Below are positions 51,681 through 60,371 of a stretch of DNA of 64,000 nt, one piece after another. Location of the stretch: NCBI RefSeq assembly GCF_001274725.1, contig NZ_LGUF01000007.1:1034561-1098560 (forward strand), written 5' to 3'. The notes beneath the pieces are model-generated. The model searched no databases and was not told the origin of the DNA. It saw only the letters and a list, made by a program, of their open reading frames with translations. The stretch comes from Sporosarcina globispora. GTDB taxonomy: Bacteria; Bacillota; Bacilli; Bacillales; Cytobacillaceae. The position numbers were made by a program, and so were the translations under genes. Numbering within the stretch: the first letter of the stretch is position 1; every line of letters begins with the position of its first letter.

Positions 51681-52367
51681 ATGATCGATATGAAAGACGT
51701 ATATAAGAGATACCCTAATGGCGTTACAGCTGCCAGCGGGATAGATATCCATATCAAACAAGGTGAGTTTGTTTATGTAGTAGGACCGAGTGGGGCCGGT
51801 AAATCTACTTTTATCAAAATGATGTACCGGGAAGAAAAGCCTTCGAGCGGAACGATAACCATTGATGGAGTAAATCTGGCTACATTAAGGAATGCAAAGG
51901 TGCCGCTTATGCGCCGTAAGATCGGTGTCGTTTTCCAGGACTTTAAGCTCCTCCAGACACTGACTGTCTATGAGAATGTAGCATTTGCTCTTGAAGTGAT
52001 TGAAGAGCATCCGAAGAATATTAAAAAGCAGGTCATGGAAACTTTGGACCTTGTAGGTTTAAAACATAAGGCAAGGATGCTTCCGACCGAACTATCAGGC
52101 GGTGAGCAGCAGCGAGTTTCCATCGCCAGATCAATTGTAAATTCTCCGAAGGTCGTTATAGCGGACGAGCCTACAGGAAACCTTGACCCGGACACATCAT
52201 GGGAAATCATGAACATCTTCGACGAAATCAACACGAGAGGAACGACTGTGGTCATGGCTACTCATAATAAGGAAATTGTTAACACGATTAAGCACCGCGT
52301 TATTGCCATAGAAGGCGGAAGGATTGTACGTGACGAGCAAAGAGGTGATTACGGCTATGAAAGCTAG
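51681..52367 (+). CDS. ftsE: Cell division ATP-binding protein FtsE
   Basis: ABC ATPase of 228 aa. Walker A GPSGAGKSTFIK, Q-loop VFQDFKLL, signature LSGGEQQRVSIARSI, Walker B VVIADEPTGNLD and H-loop ATHNKEIV. With FtsX it gates an extracellular peptidoglycan hydrolase. ATG 51681 follows AGGTGAT (MIDMKDVYKRYPNGV is the normal FtsE start). Its 3' end overlaps ftsX by 11 bp. Confidence 0.96.
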   Translation: MIDMKDVYKRYPNGVTAASGIDIHIKQGEFVYVVGPSGAGKSTFIKMMYREEKPSSGTITIDGVNLATLRNAKVPLMRRKIGVVFQDFKLLQTLTVYENVAFALEVIEEHPKNIKKQVMETLDLVGLKHKARMLPTELSGGEQQRVSIARSIVNSPKVVIADEPTGNLDPDTSWEIMNIFDEINTRGTTVVMATHNKEIVNTIKHRVIAIEGGRIVRDEQRGDYGYES

Positions 52368-53250
52368 AACAGTAGGCCGGCACTTCCGCGAAAGCTTCAA
52401 GAGCCTCGGGCGAAACGGATGGATGACGTTTGCTTCGGCAAGTGCGGTGACAGTAACCCTGATTTTGGTTGGCGTATTTTTCGTCATTATGATGAATCTC
52501 AACATGGTGGCTACAACCATTGAAGAGGACGTGGAAATCCGCGTTCACATCGATGTTGCTGCAAATGAGCAGGACCAGCAAGTTTTACAGCAAAAGATCG
52601 AAGGAATACCCGAAGTCAAAACAGTCGAATATTCAACTAAGGAAAAAGAGCTTGATAGTTTAATAGACAGCCTTGGTGAAGAAGGAGAAGCCTTCAAACT
52701 TTTCGAACAGGATAATCCGCTGAACGATGTATTTATCGTAAAGACGAAAAACCCGGAAGACACAATGAAAGCTGCTAAGCAGATCGATAAAATGGAATAC
52801 GCAGCAAAAGTAAAATATGGGCAGGGGCAGGTTGAAAAGTTATTCAACTTTATCAATGCCGGACGAAACGTTGGCCTTGTGCTGATTATTGGCCTATTAT
52901 TTACTGCTATGTTCCTGATTTCCAATACGATTAAAATTACAATTATGTCGCGAAGAAGAGAAATTGAGATTATGAGATTGGTAGGAGCAACCAACTCGTT
53001 CATCAGATGGCCATTCTTCCTTGAGGGTTTATGGCTTGGCTTGCTTGGATCCATTATTCCAATCGCGCTTGTTTCAACAGCCTACTATTATGCCTATGAT
53101 TACTTGGCACCAAAGCTTGAAGGACACTTTATCAAGCTGCTGGAATTCAGTCCGTTTGTCTATCAGATTTCCGGACTGCTTATCCTGATGGGCGCACTCA
53201 TTGGTGTATGGGGAAGCTTAATGTCAGTCAGAAAGTTCCTGAAAGTATAA
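52357..53250 (+). CDS. ftsX: Cell division protein FtsX
   Basis: Membrane partner of FtsE, 297 aa. Cytoplasmic N-terminus RHFRESFKSLGRNGWMTFAS, TM1 about 25-48, a large extracellular loop (50-165) that in this family binds the hydrolase, then three TMs with ISNTIKITIMSRRREIEIMR and VGATNSFIRWPFFLEG, the FtsX signature. I chose ATG 52357, preceded by AGAGGTGAT inside ftsE. The next gene but no other is an M23 hydrolase, a likely target. Confidence 0.95.
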   Translation: MKARTVGRHFRESFKSLGRNGWMTFASASAVTVTLILVGVFFVIMMNLNMVATTIEEDVEIRVHIDVAANEQDQQVLQQKIEGIPEVKTVEYSTKEKELDSLIDSLGEEGEAFKLFEQDNPLNDVFIVKTKNPEDTMKAAKQIDKMEYAAKVKYGQGQVEKLFNFINAGRNVGLVLIIGLLFTAMFLISNTIKITIMSRRREIEIMRLVGATNSFIRWPFFLEGLWLGLLGSIIPIALVSTAYYYAYDYLAPKLEGHFIKLLEFSPFVYQISGLLILMGALIGVWGSLMSVRKFLKV

Positions 53251-53255
53251 AAAAA

Positions 53256-53299
53256 GCTTAGAAGGCCCTGCGGGGGGAACCTGTCCAGGCGCCTTCAAG
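53256..53299 (+). other. Hairpin after ftsX
   Basis: GCTTAGAAGGC (53256-53266) pairs imperfectly with GCCTTCAAGC (53290-53299) around a GC-rich loop. No T tract follows, so it may be a processing site or weak attenuator before the M23 gene. Confidence 0.4.
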
Positions 53300-53406
53300 C
53301 CTCATATTAATAGACGATTTAGCAGAGTTAAATGTTTCAGACATAGATGAAAAATAGAACGATTGACCTGTACATATAGTGTTCATTGAAAGGAGAAATC
53401 GGAAAA

Positions 53407-54741
53407 TTGAAGAAATCCATCATTACATTATCATTAGCTGCCGTTTTGGGTTTTGGCAGCGCAACAGTCGGACTGCCTCTTGAAAAGGCGTCTGCAGCAG
53501 ATAAATTAAATGAGTTAAACAGCCAAAAAGATAAGATTAATCAGCAGCGTTCTGGAGTAGAAACAAACATTAACGATACAGATAAAAAGATTACCGAAAA
53601 CCAGGGCGAGCAGCAATCCGTACAAAGTGAAATTGAGCGCCTGGATAAAGCGATCAGTGATGCTTTAGCGAAAATTGAAGAGAAAAACGGCCAGATCACA
53701 GAAACAAAAAAGGAAATTGAAAAACTCGAAGCAGAAATTAAAGTATTAGTAGAGCGCATCAAAAAGCGCAACGAACTATTAAAGGACCGTGCGCGCAACT
53801 ACCAGGAAACTGGCGGAATGGTGAGTTATATTGATGTTTTAATGGGTGCGCAAAGCTTTGGAGATTTTGTTGAGCGTGTAGGAGCAGTTGCTACGATCGT
53901 AGAAGCTGACCAGGACATTTTAAAAGCACATCAGGCGGATAAAGATGAACTGGAGAAAAAACAAGCTCAAGTAAAAGAAGAACTCGCATCTTTAGAAAAA
54001 ATGCGTACAGAGCTTGAAAGCATGAAAAAGAGCTTAAATGCCCAAAAGGCAGAGAAAGATAAACTGCTTGCATCATTAAAGCATGAAGAAGAGGAAATGC
54101 ATGCTCATAAGCTTGAATTAGCTGAAGAAAATGAAATTCTTGCAGCCCAGGAAGCGGCAATTCAAAAAGCAATTAAGCTTGAGCAGGACAGACAAGCTGA
54201 AGCAGCAAAACAAGCTGAATTGGCAAAACAGCGTGCGGCCCAGGAAGCGGCTAAAAAGAGCAGCTCTTCATCAGCAGGAAGCAGTTCATCATCTGACAGC
54301 GGATCATCAAGCAGCCCACAAGTTTCACCACCTTCAGTATCAAGCGGTGCCTGGACGAGACCAGCTTCAGGAAGACTTTCTTCCGGTTTTGGCGACCGTT
54401 CATTAGGCGAGCACTTTGGTGTAGATATTGCCTCAGGCGGTACAGTACCGATCGTTGCAGCAGCAGATGGTGTCGTAATCCGATCATACTACTCCAGCAG
54501 CTATGGAAATGCCATTTTCATTGCTCACTCTGTAGGCGGACAAACATATACAACAGTATATGCTCATATGAGTAGCCGTTCTGTCGGCTCTGGCCAGACT
54601 GTTTCTAAAGGCCAGCAAATCGGTATCATGGGTAATACTGGGCAATCTTATGGCCAGCATCTGCACTTCGAACTTCACAGAGGTTCTTGGAATGCAGCAA
54701 AATCTAATGCGATTAATCCAGTAGGCATCGTGCCTCTATAA
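53407..54741 (+). CDS. M23 peptidoglycan endopeptidase with coiled coil (EnvC/CwlO-like logic)
   Basis: Secreted protein of 444 aa. Signal peptide about 1-31 (cut after KASA), a long coiled coil (35-245, with KLEAEIKVLVERIKKRNELL), a PcsB-like hinge FGDFVERVGAVATIV, a Ser-rich linker (about 290-320) and a C-terminal LytM/M23 domain: GEHFGVDIA (His and Asp ligands), TVYAHMSSRSVG and QHLHFELHRG (HxH). This coiled-coil plus hydrolase plan is that of FtsEX-controlled enzymes (EnvC, PcsB, CwlO), and the gene is 156 bp from ftsX. Control by FtsEX is inference. Start TTG 53407, 11 bp after AAAGGAG. Confidence 0.92.
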   Translation: MKKSIITLSLAAVLGFGSATVGLPLEKASAADKLNELNSQKDKINQQRSGVETNINDTDKKITENQGEQQSVQSEIERLDKAISDALAKIEEKNGQITETKKEIEKLEAEIKVLVERIKKRNELLKDRARNYQETGGMVSYIDVLMGAQSFGDFVERVGAVATIVEADQDILKAHQADKDELEKKQAQVKEELASLEKMRTELESMKKSLNAQKAEKDKLLASLKHEEEEMHAHKLELAEENEILAAQEAAIQKAIKLEQDRQAEAAKQAELAKQRAAQEAAKKSSSSSAGSSSSSDSGSSSSPQVSPPSVSSGAWTRPASGRLSSGFGDRSLGEHFGVDIASGGTVPIVAAADGVVIRSYYSSSYGNAIFIAHSVGGQTYTTVYAHMSSRSVGSGQTVSKGQQIGIMGNTGQSYGQHLHFELHRGSWNAAKSNAINPVGIVPL

Positions 54742-54749
54742 AAATAGTG

Positions 54750-54787
54750 AAAGTGGAAGGAGCTTAGCTTCTTCCACTTTTCTTTTT
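54750..54787 (+). terminator. M23 gene terminator
   Basis: AAAGTGGAAG (54750-54759) pairs perfectly with CTTCCACTTT (54771-54780), followed by TCTTTTT. Confidence 0.92.
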
Positions 54788-54904
54788 CCCTTAAGGAGGG
54801 TCTTTAATCCTATAAAAATAATTTGTTTTTGAAATTACTGATCCTCAAGCAAAAGAAATCATATCTCGTCCATTCCAAACATAGGATGAAATATGCGAAG
54901 ACAT

Positions 54905-54934
54905 CCCGCTGCCCTTTGCGGGTTGTTTTTATTT
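54905..54934 (+). terminator. Second terminator before ctpB
   Basis: CCCGC (54905-54909) pairs with GCGGG (54918-54922), extended weakly, followed by TTGTTTTTATTTATTT. No gene lies between this and the M23 terminator 120 bp upstream. Confidence 0.7.
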
Positions 54935-55015
54935 ATTTAAGTATCGAGAAAGGCAGCTGATAAAAACAGCTTACGATTAAACAGGAATCCCAGCAAAATA
55001 GAAAGGGAGATGAAG

Positions 55016-56467
55016 ATGAGCAGAAAATGGATCGCCGTGCTGATGACGGGATCATTGCTGACTGGAGCTGGCGGTACATATGCAGGCATGCAGTGGCTGG
55101 CAAAGGAAGCTCCGCAGACGGGAGCCGAAAATCATTTAATAAATACCAAGGAAAACGGTTCTCAAGCTGGAGATGAGAAAATAGAAAAGATGGAAACGGC
55201 CTATCAGCTTATTTTAAATAGCTATGTGGAAAAAGTAGAGGAAAAGCAGCTCGTGGAGGGGGCGATTCAGGGCATGCTTGGAACTCTTGAAGACCCTTAC
55301 TCTGTTTATATGGATGAGGAAACAGCGAAGCAATTCAATGATACACTGGAATCCTCTTTTGAAGGAATCGGGGCAGAAGTCAGCATGGTGGACGGTAAAA
55401 TCATCATTGTTGCACCTTTTAAAGATTCACCCGCTGAAAAAGCAGGGCTGAAGCCTAAGGATGAAATTTTAAAAGTGGATGGGGAAAGCGTGGAGGGGCT
55501 TGATTTATATAAAGCTACCATGAAGATCCGCGGCAAAAAAGGAACAAAAGTAGAACTTGAGATTGCGCGTCAGGGACTAAGGGAGCCATTGAAGGTTCAA
55601 GTTAAGCGGGATGAGATCCCGCAGATTACAGTGTACTCAGAGATAAAGGAGCAAAGGGGAAAAAAGGTAGGGTATTTGGAAATCACCTCTTTTTCTGAAG
55701 ATACATCCAAAGAATTTGTGAAACAGCTGAATGAAATGGAGAAGGAAGGGATCAAGGGTCTTGTAATCGATGTGCGCGGAAATCCCGGCGGTCTCCTGAC
55801 ATCTGTACAGGAAATTCTGAAAGAATTGGTTACGGCTGAAAAGCCATACTTACAGATCGAGAAACGGGATGGCGAGAAAATGAGGTACTTCTCCACACTT
55901 GAAAAGCCAAAAAGCTATCCGATTGCTGTACTTGTGGATAAAGGGAGTGCCTCTGCATCGGAGATTTTGGCTGGCGCTTTAAAGGAAGCACAGGGTTATG
56001 CTATTATCGGTGAAAATTCCTTTGGAAAAGGTACGGTTCAGCAGCCTGTTCCAATGGGGGATGGAAGCAATATCAAACTTACTTTGTTTAAATGGCTGAC
56101 ACCTGACGGAAACTGGATTCACAACAAGGGAATAAAGCCGACCCTCGAGGTCAAACAGCCTGATATTTACCATACACATCCTTTACAGGTGGAGAAGCCT
56201 TTGGAAATGGATATGAATAATGAAATGGTGAAGAATGCACAGGAAATTCTGGACGGACTTGGATATGCTCCGGGACGGACAGATGGCTACTTCAGTGATT
56301 CCACTGCAGAAGCTGTAAAAGCTTTTCAGCAGCAAAAGGAGCTTGAAGCAACCGGCCGGATAGACAAGAAAACTGCATCGGCACTCGAACAAGCCGCCAT
56401 GGAAGAAATAAAAAAAGAGCACAACGACCTTCAGCTTCGAACGGCTCTGAGATATATTGCAAAATAG
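55016..56467 (+). CDS. ctpB: S41 carboxy-terminal processing protease CtpB
   Basis: Secreted or membrane-anchored protease of 483 aa. N-terminal hydrophobic segment (about 5-25), helical cap, PDZ domain (about 100-185; IIVAPFKDSPAEKAGLKPKD), S41 catalytic core with Ser-Lys dyad in DKGSASASEILAGAL and GENSFGKGTVQQP, and a C-terminal PG_binding_1 domain (LGYAPGRTDGYFSDSTAEAV). In B. subtilis CtpB cleaves SpoIVFA during sporulation. I chose ATG 55016, 6 bp after GGAG; ATG 55010 lies in that site. Followed by minJ as in B. subtilis. Confidence 0.94.
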   Translation: MSRKWIAVLMTGSLLTGAGGTYAGMQWLAKEAPQTGAENHLINTKENGSQAGDEKIEKMETAYQLILNSYVEKVEEKQLVEGAIQGMLGTLEDPYSVYMDEETAKQFNDTLESSFEGIGAEVSMVDGKIIIVAPFKDSPAEKAGLKPKDEILKVDGESVEGLDLYKATMKIRGKKGTKVELEIARQGLREPLKVQVKRDEIPQITVYSEIKEQRGKKVGYLEITSFSEDTSKEFVKQLNEMEKEGIKGLVIDVRGNPGGLLTSVQEILKELVTAEKPYLQIEKRDGEKMRYFSTLEKPKSYPIAVLVDKGSASASEILAGALKEAQGYAIIGENSFGKGTVQQPVPMGDGSNIKLTLFKWLTPDGNWIHNKGIKPTLEVKQPDIYHTHPLQVEKPLEMDMNNEMVKNAQEILDGLGYAPGRTDGYFSDSTAEAVKAFQQQKELEATGRIDKKTASALEQAAMEEIKKEHNDLQLRTALRYIAK

Positions 56468-56499
56468 CCTCGGATTATATCGAATAAAGAACACTTTTT

Positions 56500-56536
56500 A
56501 GCAGGAGGAATTTTCCTTCTGCTGTTTTTGTATTTC
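56500..56536 (+). terminator. ctpB terminator
   Basis: AGCAGgAGGAA pairs with TTCCTtCTGCT around a short T loop and is followed by GTTTTTGTATTT. Confidence 0.82.
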
Positions 56537-56635
56537 TTCCAGTTTGTGATAGGTTTTGGAAGGCGGTTTTGGTAGAATATAGAGTAATAGAGTTTTGTTA
56601 TTACATAATTTATGAGAATTTATTAATAGAGGCTG

Positions 56636-57838
56636 GTGGCAAGTTTGTTAGAGGAGTGGATTTTTGAGTTTTTGAAAGGAACGGGAAAGCTGCTGTTGAA
56701 TCCAGTGTTTTATTACCTGTTTTTTGTGGCCGCATTTTTGGGAGTTTCCCGTGTGAAGCGGGAACGCAAAGATTTTTCGGTCCGCGTGGAAAATGCATAT
56801 TTTGAACTGAGGCAGTTCCTTCCTCTAGGGCTGTTGGCTGGTCTAGTGGTGAGCATTGTTATGGTTGGGGCAGGGTTTGTCATACCAATCGAAACGATTG
56901 TATTTACAGCCTCCCTTACATTCCTGTGGAGCTTCACGGCAAAAGTGAGATGGATGTCGCCTGTTTATACGCTGGGCTTTGCGTTTTTTGCCACGATGTT
57001 TGCGATTGAACAGAATTGGCTATTACCTTCATTCGCCCAGTCGGCAGTAGATTTAGATTCTTCTATCTTCCCATCCATTGCTGTTCTCCTAGCTCTTCTT
57101 GTAATCGCGGAAGGTTTCCTGATTATAAAAAATGGCCGAAAAGGGACATCTCCCAAGCTTGTGAAGAGTAAGCGCGGCCAAACCATTGGCATTCATGAGT
57201 CAAAAAGAATATGGATGGTGCCTGTGTTTCTGCTGATTCCCGGCCAGGTGCTGCAGCTGCCATTTGAGTGGTGGCCAGTGATCCCCATTGGCGGAGAAAC
57301 CTATTCGCTTATTCTTGCTCCGTTTTCGATCGGGTTTTATCAGCGGATTCAAGGCACACTTCCTAAAGAGGCAACTGCACTGTTAGGACAAAGAATCGCC
57401 GTGTTTGGCGTACTACTTTTGCTGATTGCATCTGCAGGTTACTGGTATCCGCTTGCTGCCATTGGTGCAGTGGCACTGGCTATCATCGGGCGTGAATTCA
57501 TCTCGCTCCGCCAGCGACTGGCAGAAGACCAGGCACCATTTTATTTTTCCAAACGAAATCAGGGAATTACGGTACTGGGAGTGGTTCCAGATTCACCAGC
57601 TGATAAAATGTCTCTTCAAGTGGGAGAGGTTGTTACAAAAGTCAATGGTGTAAAAATTCAAGATGAAAAAGGTTTCTATGAAGCGCTGCAAAAGAACGGA
57701 GCTCACTGCAAACTCGAGGTCCTTGACGTGAACGGACAGGTTCGCTTCGTCCAGCGTGCTCTGTACGAAGGCGATCACCACGAGCTTGGACTACTTTTTG
57801 TGCAGGACGAGAAAAAGTGGGACAGTGAAGCGGTATGA
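56636..57838 (+). CDS. minJ: MinJ-like PDZ membrane protein
   Basis: Topology protein of 400 aa that links DivIVA to MinD in B. subtilis. About six to eight transmembrane helices occupy residues 15-285 (LLNPVFYYLFFVAAFLGVSR, LLAGLVVSIVMVGAGF, IAVLLALLVIAEGFLII); a cytosolic PDZ domain covers about 300-385 (ITVLGVVPDSPADKMSLQVG, VTKVNGVKIQDEKGFYEAL). Start is GTG 56636 after AGAGG; TTG 56645 is an alternative with GGTGG upstream. Gene order ctpB-minJ supports the name. Confidence 0.9.
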   Translation: MASLLEEWIFEFLKGTGKLLLNPVFYYLFFVAAFLGVSRVKRERKDFSVRVENAYFELRQFLPLGLLAGLVVSIVMVGAGFVIPIETIVFTASLTFLWSFTAKVRWMSPVYTLGFAFFATMFAIEQNWLLPSFAQSAVDLDSSIFPSIAVLLALLVIAEGFLIIKNGRKGTSPKLVKSKRGQTIGIHESKRIWMVPVFLLIPGQVLQLPFEWWPVIPIGGETYSLILAPFSIGFYQRIQGTLPKEATALLGQRIAVFGVLLLLIASAGYWYPLAAIGAVALAIIGREFISLRQRLAEDQAPFYFSKRNQGITVLGVVPDSPADKMSLQVGEVVTKVNGVKIQDEKGFYEALQKNGAHCKLEVLDVNGQVRFVQRALYEGDHHELGLLFVQDEKKWDSEAV

Positions 57839-57953
57839 CTTCTGTAATTTTTCTTTAACTTCCGGAAGGAGTTCAAAATCTAACGGAAAGATTTTCAATA
57901 TCCACAGGAATCTTTCTTTAATTTTAAGGAATGAATTTATTATTAATCGGAAT

Positions 57954-57986
57954 ACAAATGGCCCAACTTATAGTGGGCTATTTGTG
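57954..57986 (+). terminator. Hairpin after minJ
   Basis: ACAAAT-GGCCCA pairs with TGGGCT-ATTTGT around CTTATAG (one wobble). It lies 115 bp after minJ and just before the TniQ fragment. No long T tract follows. Confidence 0.6.
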
Positions 57987-58024
57987 TACTGTTGAAATTA
58001 AAGAAATTTGACAGGAGATTAATT

Positions 58025-58183
58025 ATGGGGAGATTGTTGCTAGTACCACAACCTCAAAAGGGAGAAAGTTTAAAAAGCTTTTTGCTACGACTATCAATGA
58101 TAAACCAATATGATTCAATTTCGTGGATTCACGAGTTTAGCAATTTAAATAGAAGAAATCCATACCTTTTGTCTCCTGGTTGA
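58025..58183 (+). pseudogene. TniQ/TnsD N-terminal fragment
   Basis: ATG 58025, 8 bp after AGGAG, encodes 52 aa: MGRLLLVPQPQKGESLKSFL, LRLSMINQYDSISW and IHEFSNLNRRNPYLLSPG, then TGA. The P-x-P-x-x-x-E-S-L-x-S-[FW]-L-x-R-L pattern is the start of the TniQ domain, the target-selection protein of Tn7-like transposons. Normal TniQ proteins are hundreds of residues with a zinc ribbon, which is missing. No tnsABC genes are present. It is most likely a relic of a Tn7-like insertion next to minJ. Confidence 0.72.
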
Positions 58184-58271
58184 TGGGGGATATCTATACT
58201 TAATTCATGATGTTTTAAAATTTAAAGGATTCCATCGCTAGTTTATTTGTCGTGGTGCCAATACCTTTGTG

Positions 58272-58302
58272 GATGTACCTTTAAGGTGCATCTTATTTGT
58301 TT
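58272..58302 (+). terminator. Terminator after the TniQ fragment
   Basis: GATGTACCT pairs with AGGTGCATC (one wobble) around a 3-nt loop, followed by TTATTTGTTTT. Confidence 0.75.
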
Positions 58303-58391
58303 TCATACCTAAATGACTTAGAAAATATGTTATGGTACTAACAGGACAGAACTCATGTAATAAGATACCTGTAAAAAGCACAAATATGTGG

Positions 58392-58456
58392 CGTTGATCT
58401 AGGAAGGATTAATCGCCTTTTTTTTACTCTTTATTGAACAAAAGGGGCAGGTTTAT
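58392..58456 (+). repeat. Terminator-linked repeat, copy 1
   Basis: A hairpin GGCG-TTGATC.../...GATTAATCGCC with TTTTTTTT is followed by AACAAAAGGGGCAGGTTTAT (58437-58456). The same 20-mer recurs at 59645 and 60405 in the same orientation, each time right after a terminator hairpin. The surrounding 58303-58600 has no other feature I can support. Confidence 0.85.
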
Positions 58457-58606
58457 TTTAGGCTCCTAATGATTCTACATCTAAAGTTGTAGGGGATTTC
58501 AAACTATACCTGGAGGCAATAATTTCGTATTAATGTAAAAATAAATAAAGAAGGTTATATAAATGTTTAAAGGGATTTATTTCGAAAATATTTGAGAAGA
58601 AAATAA

Positions 58607-58708
58607 ATGAGAAAAACCACAAAAATAGCGTCTTTAACCGATGAAAGGTTAAATTTGGCTGAGAAAATTAATGGGATGAAACAAGAATGGGAGGATGGAA
58701 ACGAATGA
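58607..58708 (+). CDS. Possible 33-aa ORF overlapping the NmrA-like gene
   Basis: ATG 58607 opens MRKTTKIASLTDERLNLAEK and INGMKQEWEDGNE, with TGA overlapping the NmrA-like ATG (ATGA at 58705). Acidic and helical. AGAAG upstream is a poor site. It may be a leader peptide for translational coupling or the end of a lost regulator gene. Kept as uncertain. Confidence 0.3.
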   Translation: MRKTTKIASLTDERLNLAEKINGMKQEWEDGNE

Positions 58709-59532
58709 CCATATTAGTGGCAGGAGCAACGGGAACCGTAGGGCGGCATGTCGTAGATCAACTTATTCGAAAGGGGGAAAAAGTGAGGGCATTGACTCGT
58801 AATCCACTAAAGGCCAATCTGCCTGCAGGTGTGGAGATTGTTGCGGGGGACTTAAGTGAACCAAGTACGCTAGGTTCTGCTTTGGCTGGCTTGAGCGGTA
58901 TGCATTTGATTACTACCGGCGCCGAATATACTCCGTTACAAACGGGACCAGAAATCGTTCGTCTTGCTGAGAAAGCTGGTGTAAGCAGGGTTACTATTTT
59001 ATGGAACGGCGAGAAGGGCCCCTTTGAGCGTGCTGTTGAAGCAAGTGCCCTAAAGTGGACTCAACTTCAAGCCTTTGAATTTATGGCAAATGCACGAAAA
59101 TGGGCAAATACTATACGCTCAGATGGGCTGGTTCGAGATCTGTTTGGGGGTTCACCAATTGCTCCTGTTCATGAAGCTGATATTGGAAGGGTCGCAGCAG
59201 TCGCACTGACTGAGGACGGTCATGCAGGTAAAATATATACCTTAACAGGGCCTGAGAGTTTGTCAGTTAAAGATAAAGTTGGGATTATTAGCAAGGTTAT
59301 CGGACGGGAAATCCGATATGTTGAGAGTTCCGAAGAAGAAGAACGTGAGCAGATGAGGAAGATGGGTGTTGAGGAAGATGCCATTGACTATGTGATTAAC
59401 TGGCACCTTAACCCGCCTCCATCCGTTCATAAGGTATTGTCGACCGTAGAGGAAGTTACAGGACATAAGCCGTATACTTTCGAAGAGTGGGTTCAGGCGA
59501 ATACAGGATATTTTATAAATTCAAACAGCTAA
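58705..59532 (+). CDS. NmrA-like NAD(P)-binding oxidoreductase
   Basis: Atypical short-chain dehydrogenase of 275 aa with the Rossmann start MTILVAGATGTVGRHVVDQL (GxxGxxG) and RALTRNP for NADP phosphate contact, then EIVAGDLSEPSTL. The catalytic Tyr-x-x-x-Lys of classical SDRs is not apparent, as in NmrA-type proteins. C-terminal YTLTGPESLSVKDKVGIISK is usual for this group. It could be a redox sensor or a quinone/NADPH reductase. ATG 58705 follows GGGAGGAT; the ATG 18 bp upstream is in that site. Lies between repeat copies 1 and 2. Confidence 0.88.
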   Translation: MTILVAGATGTVGRHVVDQLIRKGEKVRALTRNPLKANLPAGVEIVAGDLSEPSTLGSALAGLSGMHLITTGAEYTPLQTGPEIVRLAEKAGVSRVTILWNGEKGPFERAVEASALKWTQLQAFEFMANARKWANTIRSDGLVRDLFGGSPIAPVHEADIGRVAAVALTEDGHAGKIYTLTGPESLSVKDKVGIISKVIGREIRYVESSEEEEREQMRKMGVEEDAIDYVINWHLNPPPSVHKVLSTVEEVTGHKPYTFEEWVQANTGYFINSNS

Positions 59533-59610
59533 TCATTCCGGAAACTTTTGAGGAATTGAAACTAACATCAGAGGGAGAGCATATTTAACTATAGGTACTA
59601 TTATTAAAAA

Positions 59611-59664
59611 CCCAGCTGCCAAACCAGGCAGCTTTTTCTTATTCAACAAAAGGGACAGGTTTAT
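59611..59664 (+). repeat. Terminator-linked repeat, copy 2
   Basis: Hairpin AGCTGCC-aaacca-GGCAGCT with TTTTTC is followed by AACAAAAGGGACAGGTTTAT (59645-59664), one mismatch from copies 1 and 3. It ends the NmrA-like unit. Confidence 0.88.
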
Positions 59665-59721
59665 AACAAATATTTGGGCTTATTTGGTAAAAATAATTTG
59701 AAAGGAAGGGAAGGGAATGTA

Positions 59722-60305
59722 ATGAAAAAGATAAAATCGGTTTCTATTTTTATTATAACTTTCGTAGTTCTTCTACTACATGATGCTTATTTCAATAAGG
59801 ATGATGTAGCTACTAACCATGATAGTAAGGCACGAGATGGCCGAATTGCATCCGTCCTAGACAATGGATTTGATGAATATGGTTTATTCAGCTTTGAAAT
59901 AAGTGATACAGACCGCGACCCAACGATTTTTATTGTAATGGACGAAGCCAAAAGTGAAAAAAACTACAGGAATATTTAGAAAAAAAGGTATCTAAAGCAG
60001 ATCTAAACCATTACAATATAGAAATTTCAAAAAGAAACTTACAAGAAATGCAGACAGAGCATGCTATGGCATTGTTTGAAGGGATTGCGATCGATTACAT
60101 AAATGAAAAAAATTATAATGATGTTCAAGTTCATTATTCCATTCTTAAACCTAAACCAGTATTAAGAATAACTATTAACGAGACAAATAAACGATCCAGT
60201 AAAGATATAAAAACAGAATTGGAAAATTTCTTAGCTTCTAAGGTCACTGAACTGCCAATACCACTAAGAGATATTTCTTATGAAATTCAGGTAGTAAAAG
60301 TATAA
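59722..60305 (+). pseudogene. Membrane-anchored protein, frameshifted at a poly-A tract
   Basis: ATG 59722 after GGAAGGGAAGGG opens MKKIKSVSIFIITFVVLLLH (signal anchor) and DGRIASVLDNGFDEYGLFSF, and stops at TAG 59977-59979. From the A run at about 59958-59964 a second frame reads KLQEYLEKKVSKADLNHYN, then LQEMQTEHAMALFEGIAID to VVKV, stop 60305. Adding one A restores a protein of about 194 aa with one N-terminal membrane segment and an extracellular alpha/beta domain. I do not recognise the family. It lies between repeat copies 2 and 3, upstream of the sigma-factor operon. Confidence 0.72.
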
Positions 60306-60371
60306 ATTAAAGAAGTCGCTTTTCTAGGAAGAATCTTTATCCTTCAAATTAAATGCTTCTTTGTACTAGAT

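Noticed and set aside
53369..53385. WalR box before the M23 gene (TGTACA-N5-TGTTCA)
   Set aside because: Spacing fits but both half-sites have C at the fifth position instead of A, and it lies too close to the ribosome site to be a convincing activator site.
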